NCBI GenBank assembly: GCA_025594325.1
Contig: JANHCV010000012.1
Span: 1 to 64,000, forward strand
DNA from: Blastocladiella emersonii ATCC 22665
Lineage: Eukaryota > Blastocladiomycota > Blastocladiomycetes > Blastocladiales > Blastocladiaceae
DNA: 64,000 bases
Direction: 5' to 3'
The notes below the pieces were generated by a model. It had not been told where the DNA came from. It worked only from the letters and a program-made list of their open reading frames with translations, and ran no database searches. Made by a program: the position numbers and the translations under genes. The stretch's first letter is position 1; every line of letters begins with the position of its first letter. Of this stretch, positions 40,204-50,200 are shown piece after piece.

Positions 40204-42654
40204 TCACTTCAGGATGTGCCTTGGGGAGCCGAGCAGCCAAAGACGGACGGAGGGATCTGCAGCAAGAGCCGCCTGGGCCGCAGTTGTGGGCGGGCACACG
40301 GGCGGGTCTTGTTCACGCCCAGAGGGGTTGGGGGCGTGGGAGTGCATCGAGTGCAAGCACCGCGTGCAGTAGTGGTGTTTGTTGACGAACTTGAGGGTGG
40401 CCCTGTGTTGGCCAAAGGGATGTCGGACGCGTGCGCTCGCCTCGCGGGGCGGAGCGTCGGAAAAGTTGAGCGGGTCGACCTCGGCGCACCCAGCGGCGTG
40501 AGGGAGCCAGCCGAGTCGCCAGAGGGAGCGCGAGGCCACGGAGGTGATGGCCGCGAGGACGGGCCGGGTGAGGGCGCGGTCGAGTTGGAGGGCCCGCGAG
40601 CCGAACGATACGTCGCGGACGCGTAGAACGCAGCCGGCGAGGCGGGAGAGGGCGTCGGGGTCGCGCCAAATGGAGGCCGCGAGCCGGGCGCCAAAGTTGT
40701 GGAGGGCGTCGGTTGCGCCAGCAATGGACTCGCCGACCATGGTGTAGCCGGGCGTGCTGAGGTCCTCGCCTTGGACAGGAGAGAGAGGCGGTGGTGGTGC
40801 AGGTGGAGGTGGAGGTGGAGTGGGCGCATTCTGTGCTCGTGCAGTGGATGCGGCCGCGGCAGTAGCGGCGGCGGCGGCGGCGGCAACAGAGGCAGCGGTA
40901 CGGCGAGCATAGCGCTCAATGGACTTTTGAGCAGAGCCCAGCGCGGCGGACACGGCCGCGGCGTTACGGGTGCAGATCATCCAGTGACTTCCGTCGTCAA
41001 TGGCTACTTGGCACCTAGGACACACCGGTGAAGTGACTAGAGTAGGATGGTGGGCGTGCAGCAGTGAGAGAGTGGGTGTGATCCCAAGGAGGTGGCGAAC
41101 GCGATAGACGATGTCGCGGTTCGCAGCGCTGGAGGTGCGCTTATCGAGCGGGCGGGAGCCGGAGCCAATGGCCAGTGAGGTCGCAAGCATGTCAGGGTGC
41201 TCATCGGGGTCAGGGGAGGTGTGGAGGGAAGAGAGGAGGGCGGACTTGGAGCGCAGGGTCGCATCGCAGCGTGCAGTGGACAGGATCTTGAGGAATGCAG
41301 TGGAGGATGTGGGAACGGGGACGTCATCAAAATACAGCGCATGCTGAACATCTAACCGGATCTGTTTGGCGAAAGGGGGAGCGAGGACGAGCTCTTGGGC
41401 CAGATTGACCCCGTCAGCGGCGAGCCTGTCAGCGATCTCGTTCCCCTCAACGCCGGCGTGCCCGCGGACCCAGGAGACTGTGAAGGTCACACGGCGGGCA
41501 CGCGCGGCTGCCACTGCAAACGACCATGCGTCGATAGAACTGAGGGAAGGAGGAAAGCCAGAATCAGACGAGGAGGAGGAAAGGAACGATAGGACGCGGA
41601 TGGCCGATGCAATGGCAGCCTGGGAGTCACAGAAGATGTGGATGCGTGAGTGCTGTGGTGCCGGGGCGACCGCAAGCGCGATCGCCCACGCCTCGGCCCG
41701 CGTAGAAGAAGCTACGCCAGGCGAGACGCGCGCTGACAGACGGACGCCAAGCGTCGGGAACCACACGCCCGCTCCAAGGCGGGACGACCCAACCCCGTCC
41801 GCGGCTGGCACCATGGAGCCGTCCGTGAAGACTGGCACCAGCGCGGGATCGAGGTCGAGCGGGCCCGCCTGAGCCGGGACTTGCGTTACGCGGAGGCCAG
41901 AGGTGAAGGCGTCGCGGATGTTGATGGCTGGAGCTTGATGAACTGCTCGATCGTCGTGGCGGGGTCCTGGGTAGGGCTCACGCACGCATCGCATCGCGCG
42001 CGGGCCCCACTGTCGTTGAGCTTGAGTGTCGTTGACGTAAACTTGGAGGAGCTGAGCTGCGAGGTTGATGAAGCTTGTGCGATCCGGAACGTCCTTGCGA
42101 CCCTTGGTTGCTGGATTGTCGCGGCCAGAAAGCATGAGTTCTGCAAACCGAAAGTCGATGCCGTCTGAGAGTGAGCGGGACTCGATCAACTGCGACACGC
42201 GCGATATGAAGTAGCCGCGCATGGCTCGGCGGACAGTGAGCGGGAGCGCGCCCCACGGGACAAGCTGGCGGATCGGCAAGTCTGTGGCGGGGTTGCCGAT
42301 AGTATACTCGCCGCTAAGATCGGCAATCGAGAGGCGCCGGACGCTCATGAAAGTTCGAGCAAGCCGCCAAAGTAGCATGGACTCTCCGCAGTCGGCTCGC
42401 TGGTTGGGACGGCAAGCGGCGAGAAAAGGACCTTGAGATACGTCTGCAAAGCTGAGAGCGAGCAGCGGACTGCCGTGCGGATCATGATATCGCAGTGGTT
42501 GAGAGAAGAGATGACCGCCTTCATGTGGTACCGGGTGACCTGCTCCTCGATGGACGCAAGCGCAAGAATCGCGGGATGGTGGAGCGCTGACGCGTGGAAG
42601 GCGCTCGCGACATGCAGCTTCTTGCGAATGAGAGCACGCGCGGACGCGTCCCAC
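40204..42654 (-). CDS. Retrotransposon RNase H region (3' half of ORF2, frame-shifted from the RT)
   Basis: Open frame of 816 codons. Roughly the first 85 residues are out-of-frame shadow of the RT C-terminus; from about the residues ADCGESMLLW onward the translation looks genuine. The RNase H fold shows a complete catalytic set: D278 (VFTDGS), E321 (STRAEAW), D343 (FCDSQAA), H399 (WVRGHAG) and D409 (NEIADRLA). It removes the RNA strand of the RNA/DNA hybrid during retrotransposition. Downstream are a CPRC...HWMIC motif (CCHC-like, common after RNase H in LINE ORF2), an Ala/Pro-rich low-complexity linker, and a terminal CTRC...HSH cluster. It overlaps the RT frame by about 310 nt in a different frame, so either a frameshift mutation or recoding lies between them, probably at 42345-42480. 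Confidence 0.85.
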   Translation of the reverse strand: MGRVRACSHSQEAACRERLPRVSAPPSRDSCACVHRGAGHPVPHEGGHLFSQPLRYHDPHGSPLLALSFADVSQGPFLAACRPNQRADCGESMLLWRLARTFMSVRRLSIADLSGEYTIGNPATDLPIRQLVPWGALPLTVRRAMRGYFISRVSQLIESRSLSDGIDFRFAELMLSGRDNPATKGRKDVPDRTSFINLAAQLLQVYVNDTQAQRQWGPRAMRCVREPYPGPRHDDRAVHQAPAINIRDAFTSGLRVTQVPAQAGPLDLDPALVPVFTDGSMVPAADGVGSSRLGAGVWFPTLGVRLSARVSPGVASSTRAEAWAIALAVAPAPQHSRIHIFCDSQAAIASAIRVLSFLSSSSSDSGFPPSLSSIDAWSFAVAAARARRVTFTVSWVRGHAGVEGNEIADRLAADGVNLAQELVLAPPFAKQIRLDVQHALYFDDVPVPTSSTAFLKILSTARCDATLRSKSALLSSLHTSPDPDEHPDMLATSLAIGSGSRPLDKRTSSAANRDIVYRVRHLLGITPTLSLLHAHHPTLVTSPVCPRCQVAIDDGSHWMICTRNAAAVSAALGSAQKSIERYARRTAASVAAAAAAATAAAASTARAQNAPTPPPPPPAPPPPLSPVQGEDLSTPGYTMVGESIAGATDALHNFGARLAASIWRDPDALSRLAGCVLRVRDVSFGSRALQLDRALTRPVLAAITSVASRSLWRLGWLPHAAGCAEVDPLNFSDAPPREASARVRHPFGQHRATLKFVNKHHYCTRCLHSMHSHAPNPSGREQDPPVCPPTTAAQAALAADPSVRLWLLGSPRHILK

Positions 42655-44147
42655 TTCTGCAAGCGGCGGAGCTTGGGCACAAAGTTGCGAGAGCGGTACA
42701 CCATGGCAGGCCAGACGACCGCGTTGATGACGTACACGGCCATCTTGGCCGTGATCTTCTTGTTTCGCAGCGAGAGCATCGCGCGCCCGAACGTCTCCTC
42801 CATCGCCTCTACGGCCGGGCCACCCGTGCCCGTCGCGTTGAGGAAGACGCCCAGGTAGCGAAACGCTCCATCGCTCGAAATCCTTGGCACCTCGACGTCG
42901 TTGGACTTGATCAGCGGCTCTCGTTTAGAGTTGATTGACAGCACGGCGCCCTTGGCGGCATTGGAGCGAATGCCGCAGGCCGCGTTGAACGAATCGACGC
43001 GTGCCACGGTGCGGCGGAGGCCGCCTGGCGTGCACGCGAAGAAGGCCGCATCGTCCACGAACGACAGGTTCTTGAGCTTGACGGGTGGGCGGTGCTTGGT
43101 GCCAGGGAAGAGTCGTCTCGGCGGGGTGTAACCAGGCCGAGCGTGCGCGGACTTGAAGGAACCGCGACCTGCATACGGGAGGAGAGGGAAAGCGTCATCT
43201 GCGCCTTTCGAAATATCGTTACAAAGGAGGGGATCGTAGAGACAGGACCACATTAGCGGGGACTCAACGGCGCCCTGGGGCACGACGCGGAGACACGGGA
43301 TCGGTTCGGTGAGCCCATACGCGGTGATCACACGCGATGTGCGACCCTCACGGAATTGCGTGCAGTACAACTCAATGAACGGCTCAGGCAGGCGGATGCG
43401 GCGCAGGGCCAGCCGCAGGATCGAGTGCGGGACCGTGTCGAACGCCTTGCTCTTGTCCTCAAAGTACACGTACATGGCCTTGTCCGAGTCCCGGGCGTGG
43501 TCAATGGCGGACGAGAGGAGCTGGATCGGGACGGCCGTATCTGTCCCGGGCAGAACAGAGTACTTTGCGCCGCGCAGCACGTCATGCTCAACGAGGACGT
43601 GCATCATGCGCGACACGAGGATCTTCATAAACCGCTTCGACGCGGTCTCCATGAGCGTGATGGGCCGCATCGCCGCAGCGGTGCCCGTGTACCCTGCGTC
43701 GGTCTTCGGGATCAGGTAGATGGAGCCCTCGCGCCACTGAGCGGGAGCGACGCCCGTGCGGAGAATGTCGTTGAAGAGCCTCAGCAGGTCGGCACGCGCG
43801 CGCGGGCCCGACTCGCGCAGGAAACGATACGTGATGCCAGACGGGCCGGGCGCCTTGTCAGGATGGACCGCCTTCAGTGCGGCGTCGAGCTCACCCGCCG
43901 AAATAGGGTCCATGAGCGAGCTCCATATGGCCGGGTCAACGTGGTCGAGCGGGGCAAACGCAGCAGCCCACTCCGCTGGAAGCGGCGGGAGGTCAACCCG
44001 GTCGAACCACCCCGCCACCTCCGCGGCCAACCGCCGCTTCACCTCGACGGGGTCCCAGACGGTCGGTTCGTCGTTCGTACCTTGATAGTAATCGATGGTG
44101 GCGTTGACGCGCTTGCGGCCCAGAATCGAGTTGAGCGCCGCGCGCAA
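42345..44147 (-). CDS. Retrotransposon reverse transcriptase (5'-truncated ORF2)
   Basis: Open frame of 600 codons counted from a TTG. There is no ATG upstream, and an in-frame TGA lies about 75 nt further 5', so the N-terminus is missing rather than started here. RT motifs are in order: KAPGPSGI near residue 98; RPITLMETASKRFMKIL at 161-177; the first catalytic Asp in EDKSKAFD (D231, D237); VVPQGAVESPL near 288; LSFVDDAAFF with the catalytic pair D365/D366; and YLGVFLN further on. All three catalytic aspartates are present. The protein would copy element RNA into DNA at a nicked target, but the endonuclease that makes the nick is absent. The frame ends at 42345 in residues that look non-native, which suggests the true reading passes into the RNase H frame before that. 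Confidence 0.87.
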   Translation of the reverse strand: MRAALNSILGRKRVNATIDYYQGTNDEPTVWDPVEVKRRLAAEVAGWFDRVDLPPLPAEWAAAFAPLDHVDPAIWSSLMDPISAGELDAALKAVHPDKAPGPSGITYRFLRESGPRARADLLRLFNDILRTGVAPAQWREGSIYLIPKTDAGYTGTAAAMRPITLMETASKRFMKILVSRMMHVLVEHDVLRGAKYSVLPGTDTAVPIQLLSSAIDHARDSDKAMYVYFEDKSKAFDTVPHSILRLALRRIRLPEPFIELYCTQFREGRTSRVITAYGLTEPIPCLRVVPQGAVESPLMWSCLYDPLLCNDISKGADDAFPLLPYAGRGSFKSAHARPGYTPPRRLFPGTKHRPPVKLKNLSFVDDAAFFACTPGGLRRTVARVDSFNAACGIRSNAAKGAVLSINSKREPLIKSNDVEVPRISSDGAFRYLGVFLNATGTGGPAVEAMEETFGRAMLSLRNKKITAKMAVYVINAVVWPAMVYRSRNFVPKLRRLQKWDASARALIRKKLHVASAFHASALHHPAILALASIEEQVTRYHMKAVISSLNHCDIMIRTAVRCSLSALQTYLKVLFSPLAVPTSEPTAESPCYFGGLLELS

Positions 44148-44282
44148 GTCACTGTTGAAGAGGCCCTCGCGCCGCTCGCCTGGATCCGACTCTCCACCTT
44201 CTCATTTCAAGTTGGTCTGGAGGGTTTGTGAAACAATCAATCGCAATTTATGTGGTGGGGGCGAGCGAACCACGTGTGAGGA

Positions 44283-44298
44283 TGACCAAGCTTGGTCA
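44283..44298. other. 16-bp perfect palindrome containing the giant gene's stop codon
   Basis: TGACCAAGCTTGGTCA is its own reverse complement. The minus-strand TGA stop (44298-44296) is its first three bases, so the mRNA could form an 8-bp self-complementary structure exactly at translation termination. Confidence 0.7.
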
Positions 44299-47200
44299 CT
44301 TGCTCCCGCCAAAGAACATGCCAACAAGCTTCTTGATGCCCTTGGACTTCTTCTTCTTCTTGAACGGGAGGTCGAAGGGCGTCGTGTACTTCTGGCTCCA
44401 CAACACAGCCATATCCTGGTATTCGGCAATGAGCTCAGCCGTGCAGGTGAAGCGGCTGAAGTCCATGATCTTGCCAAACTTGTACGCGCAGTACTTCTTG
44501 TACGCGAGCGGGTCCAGAAGATGGCAGCGATGGGCGAGGAGAATGTCGATGGCAGGCACAAGGTTCTTGTAGCGCTCCGAGTCCTTGAGGGACGCCTTGC
44601 GCCGCTCCTCGAGCAGCTGCATGAACTTGGCGTAGCGATCGATGACCGTTTGGGCCGCAACGTTGTCAAACGCGACGCTGCCGTCGCCGCCCTCAACGTG
44701 GTCCGCAATGTCGCGCGACAGCTTTGCCCAGTTGTTCCGAGCGACGATGAGGTCGAGAGAAAGCGGCGTCATGACGTTCTGGTAGTACGAGAGGATCTTG
44801 CCAGTGACAATGTCCGCCTTGCGGCGGAGCTCCTTGGCCTTGCCCGAGTACTCCTTGTCCACGGCGGCCTGGACGTAGTCGTGGAGGATGGCGGCCAGAT
44901 CGAGCTCGGACCACGGGTTGACGACGTCGCGCTCGTTGAGGCGAGCCTCGAGGATCTCGGTCAGGGACTTCTCGTGCGTGAAGAAGAGCAGCTTGTGCAC
45001 CGAGTGCGCGAGCTTGTAGTCGATCTTGCCCTTGGCGAAGTTAAGGAGGGTACCAGCGACGTGGCCCTGGCCCTTCTCGGCCTTACGGAGGTCCTCCACA
45101 AGGCGCCACGCCGAGACGGTGGGCAGCGTGATCCACTTGTCGCACGACTCACAGAAGAGCATGCGGGAACCCGTACGCATCTCTGAGTAGAGCTCCGACT
45201 CCCAAGCCTGGTCGTGGTGGCAGAAGGGGCATGCCAGGGTCCAGGGCGCGGCGACCTGCTCCGCGTCAAGGACAAAGGCCTGACCACTGAACTGGGTCCA
45301 CGACTGGGCGTGGCTTGCGGGAACAAAGTCCTGCCAGGAAGCACCCGAAATCGTCGCGCCCGAGCTGGAAGCGGAGGCGCCAGTCGCTTGGAGGTACACG
45401 TCGACCTTGTCAAGCGGGAAGGCAAAGTGAAGAAGTTTGATGTCGCCGAAAACGCGCACGAGGTCCTCGGAATAGCGGTGCGAGTCCATGATATGGACGA
45501 GCCACATCATAAGCACGTCGAGCGGCGGTAGGGGGAGAGCGTGACCTTCGACGAGCGTGTGTTCCATGAGCGAGAGGTACTGGACGTAGCGCTGCTCCGC
45601 GCGTGCCCAGTAAGCAGCCTCAACCTTTTCGTCATCGAAGCGGAAGTCGGGGCTGTTGAGCAGCACGAGGCACACGCGGTGGAAGAGGACCAGCAGCTCG
45701 GGCTTCATCGTGAACTCGGGGACGGGCTCGACAACCGACGCGGTAGTCGAGCCGCCCAGAGTACCAATCGAGAGTGCACGCGATCTCGGCGAGCCCTGCG
45801 GGCGGAGGAGCACACCGGGCGCCGCATCTTCGGCCGGGACCGGGGGCATGGGGATGCTGGCGACGCCCGTGAGCGATGTACGCTTGGAAACGGGGACAGG
45901 CAGGGCCGGCAGAGGCTCCTCCGACTTGAGCAGCATCAGCGACTGGCCAAAGCGCTGGATCGTCATTGTGCGGTACGCGCCGGGGAACAGGAGGTGCGTG
46001 GCATGGGCGACGTACACCGCTGCGTTGACATCCACCAGCGAGTACATCTCGAAGCTCGAGTCGGTGAAGACCTGGACCGAGAGGCGAGCAAACTGCTGGT
46101 AGAGCGAAGCCGCGGCAGAAGCGTCGAGTTTGCTGGACTCGTTGAGGAACTTGTGCATGCGCGAGCGCCACACGGGGACCTGCGACACGAAATTGATGGA
46201 GAAGGGAGCCAGGCCCCGGTTGATGACGCGAAGCGCCGCCAGGTCGCTCGACTCGGAACAGGTCGGGCAGACGTGCGCCGCTTCGGCGTTGGTCTTGAGA
46301 TCGACGAGGGCTTCCTGCGACACCGAGTGGATGGTGGCACAAGCAGGGCACGACACGAGATACGCGGTGGCGGCCTTGGCGTGGTGGTACAAGTAGGGCT
46401 CGCCGGAGTATGCCTCCCACACCGCCTCGCTCTCCGAGTCAATCTCCTGCTGGAACTTGACCACCTCGCTATGGAGGATTGTGTGGTCGAGGATAGCCTG
46501 GGCGCCGTCATCGCCAAAGAGTAAAACGAGGTCGCTGAGCATGGACTCGTGGTACTGCGCATGGACGTGAATGAGAAGCGCAACGTCGACTGGTGGGATA
46601 AGCGTGGATCGCTTGGTCTCCGCGATCATCGTGAGCCACTTCAGGTAGCGGGACTCGGACCGGACAATGAGAGCGGGGTAATGCGAGGTCTCAATCTGCA
46701 GGAGAACGCGAAGCAGTCGCCAGTGGCGCTCGATCATGGAGCCGGTCACGTCGGCCGCGAGCAGGGGAGCGACGGACGACTTGGAGGCGCCGAGCTCCAC
46801 GCCAGCGGTGTTGCTCACCTGCGTCAGGTCAAGGACGGACCCGGCAGCGAGTGCGGTCGGATCGAGCGAGATGGAGCGGTCGCCGGTGGTGGGCGCGAGG
46901 ACCGAGGCACTGGAAGGCGTTGTCGGGCGGGACGGGAGCATGAGCTCACGCGACAGCGACGGAACGCGCGGCGAAGGCGCCGCCGAGAGGACCGGGGACG
47001 GGAGCGGGGTAGCAGCCACAGACACTGGGCGGCTGTATGCGGCGGCCGCTTTCCCAGCGAGGCGCGGAGCAAAGTAGCTCATCTTGGTACCGAACAGGGC
47101 CCACATGTGCGAGCTGAAGGTCGTCGCGAACTGCGTGTGCACCAAATGGCCGACGAGCACCTCAGGCGTGCTGGGCTGGACCGAGTAGAGGTAAAGCGAG

Positions 47201-50200
47201 CCGTCCTCGGTCTTGATCACGGTTGCCTGCTCGAGCCACTGGAAGTAGTGCGAGACCACGGTCTGGACGTTGATCGTGTGAAGGAACCGGATAACCTCGA
47301 GGAAGGCCTCGACGATCTGGAACGTGCGCACAGCGTAGACCGTGCTGAGGAGCGGCTCGCGGCACACAAGGCACTTCTCCGTGGTCGAGCGAACGGTGAT
47401 AGTCCCATCGCACTTGTTGCAGTGGTAGGTGTTGGAGATCTCAAGCGCCCACTCGGTGCCCGTACTGTGCTCCCAGCGGTGGATGTCGTCCTCCGAGACC
47501 AAAGAGTCGACGTACGAAGCCTCAGCAAAGGTGGCCGGAAGATCGTCGGTAATCTGACCCGTGGCCTTGTGGATCTGGTGGATGACAGCGACATCAGGAG
47601 GAGGCAGGATCGGGTACGGAAGGGCGACCCAGAGCTGGTAGCGCTTGATGGCGTTGAGCGCGAAGATGAGATTACCAAAGCGGAGCTCAAACTCGTTGGC
47701 GAGCCAGTAGGCCTTGAACGACGAAACGTCCTTGAGGGTGATGTACGAAGTCGTAGTAGCCTGCATCGTGTCCAGGTCACGCTGAGCGACCAAAGAATCG
47801 GCAGCCACCTCCTCCTCGGAAAGCGAGACGGTTACGGTTCTGCACACCTCAGCGGAAGCAAGGTCCTCGGTCAGAGCAGCAGCATCCAGAGAGCGGGTGG
47901 CGCCGGTGCCAAACGCGACGACGGCCTTGTCCGCTGTGAGGAAGGAGATGACTCCACCGACGGTGGCTAGCATGTACTCCTCGAACTCAAGGTACTGCGT
48001 CGAGTGGAAGACGTGGGCCATGAGCACGCTCTTGGTGAGTGCAACGAGGGTATACAGCTCAACCGAGCCGTCCTCGCGAGTGAGAATGACAGCCTCGTCA
48101 AGGGCGCGCTGGTACACCACATTGGTCTCGGGGGCGACGACGGCAGCGGCGGCAACGGTTTGAATCTGGACCCAGCGAGCGGCGAGCTGCACCGAAAGAC
48201 GGGTGGAAAGCTCGGCACCAGCGGCAGTGACAGAAGCCGTCGAGGTGTGCGAGGACCACGACCACTGCTGGCGAATGCTGTACGAGATCCACTGAGCGAT
48301 ACGAACAAACGAGCCAGCACCCACGAGCGTCTCGAGGTCCGCGCGGTACTGGGCCCCGAGCGAGGAGTGCAGCACAGCAACCAGCAGAACCGAAGCGGGG
48401 ACATTTGGAAGTGCGGAACCCTCGGGCGCGGTAGCAACATCAAGGAGATACGCCACGTAATCGGAAGTCCAAGCGTCGGACCAGGTGTACGACTGAGCAG
48501 CGTCAACCAGGGTGGACTGCAGGGCCGAAATGGCGACCTGGGTCGTGGATGAGTTCTTGGCCGCCTGCGAGCCATCGAGTGCGCGATGCTGAGCGGAAGC
48601 AGGACTCTCCGAGTCCTCCACAACCTCGTCGGTCTGGAGCGGGACCTCGACGAGAACCGAGCGAGTCGCCTCACGCTTGGGCGGAGTCGCGGTATCGCGA
48701 GGTGCGGTCCAAAGGGCCCCGGCGAAACCAAAGCGTGCGAGCGCAAACTCGGTGTACTCGTCCGACTGCGCAAGGTGGCATAGGTGGGCAAGCTTGGCGG
48801 CGGCCGTAAGCGGCGTGAGCGTGTATAGGTAAGTCTCGCCCGACGGCGAAGAAATCGCGACGGCGTCATCAAGGGAGCGCTGGTACTCGACGTGGGCCAC
48901 GGCAACCTCGGCCGCAGTCACGGAGGCAAAGATCTGCTGCATAAAAGCGAGCTGGGCGTTGAGAGCGGCCGAAAGCGCCTTGGCGTCAAAGTTCTGACCG
49001 GCCGACTCGATCACGCGAAGGTCCACGGCGTACTGGCCCAGCATGGTCGAGTGAAGCAACGAAATGGTTTGCAGCTGCGTATCCGCCGTGTGCGCGCGGA
49101 CGGCCGCGATGTAGGACTGAACCTCGGCAACCGAGATGGTCGACGTCGCCGAGACCAGATGGTGGGCGTAGTCATAGAAGCTCCGGACCTGATCCGCCGT
49201 GACAATGGTCTGGATCGAGGAAATCGCCACACCGTTGTTGCTCATCGGCACGGCGGCCGAGGACAGCGACACGATGTCGTCCGTGACCTGCAGCGTGACC
49301 TGCTGGTGGGTCTCAGGGGCCGCGACGGCAGCGGAGATGTTTGCGGCACCAAGCTCACGGGTGAGGGTCGAGCTGCCGCTCGCAAGGCGGGAAGCAGCGG
49401 AGACATCGGCGAAGAGGGTGCCGACATGACCGTAGTGCTCGTTGCAGTACGCAGTATAGGTCTCGCCGCCGAGGATGTGCACAATGTGCGCGAGCCAGTG
49501 GCCGGAAGCAAACTGGAAGCTGTAGAGCTGCTTGGCGCCGTCGTTGGTGGACATGGCGAGCGTGTTCTCCATGACGTGCTCGTACGTGACGTGCGTGCCC
49601 TGCGACGCGGACACATGCGAAAGGCAGGCGCGCTCCAGGAGCCCGACAAGGTAGCCAAGGGAATGAGCGAGCGGGGTGAAGGCGGGGCGCTCGGCGGCAG
49701 CGGGGACGGACAGCGTTGCTGCATGCGGGGCAAAGATGGCAAGGCGCACGCTCTTGGCAGCAGTCGCGCCCGCGGACTCGCTACCAAAGAAGGCCGCGTA
49801 GTCGGTGGCGAGCGACTCGACGAGGAGCATGTGGGCCATGGCAACGATGGCAACGTTGGAGGTCATGGGGACTGGGGCGCCACCACGAAGAGCGTCGAGG
49901 TACGAGGCGTACTCGCAAAGGGCAGCCTCCTTCTGGCCGATGACGGACTTTGCCGCAACGGAAACAAGGTTCGTGACCTGAGCCGCAGTCTCGGGGCAGA
50001 ATAGCGACGAAGCGGCGACGCGGGTGGCGACAGGCTCAGACTCGGCCTCGCTGACGGAGAAGAAGTCCTCGTCGAGCTGGACGCAGACCGGAGCGACAGT
50101 GGCAGCGGTAAGGGCGGCAGCTGGCGCGGCAGCGGATCGGGCGACCGACTCGGCCGCGGCGGGCTCGGGTGCATCGAGCATCGAGGTGACAGCAACGCCG

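Larger units (their letters stand above)
40076..44200 (-). mobile_element. 5'-truncated non-LTR (LINE-like) retrotransposon
   Basis: Minus-strand element containing, 5' to 3', a reverse transcriptase domain, an RNase H domain, a CCHC-like motif, a Cys/His-rich tail, a short 3' UTR and an A-rich tail. No ORF1 and no APE or restriction-like endonuclease is present. The 5' edge lies only about 100-150 bp beyond the stop codon of the neighbouring giant gene, as expected if target-primed reverse transcription stopped early. The left limit is the end of the A-rich tail; the right limit is approximate (44150-44230). I found no convincing target-site duplication by eye. The RT resembles elements I associate with early-diverging fungi, but I cannot assign a clade. 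Confidence 0.88.

Noticed and set aside
40070-40372. Small + strand frames rich in Phe and Ser at the T-rich tract
   Set aside because: They translate the complement of the retrotransposon's A-rich tail.
44147-44230. LINE ORF1 or endonuclease upstream of the RT
   Set aside because: The open frame is closed by TGA about 75 nt upstream of the TTG, and the giant gene's end follows directly; there is no room for either.
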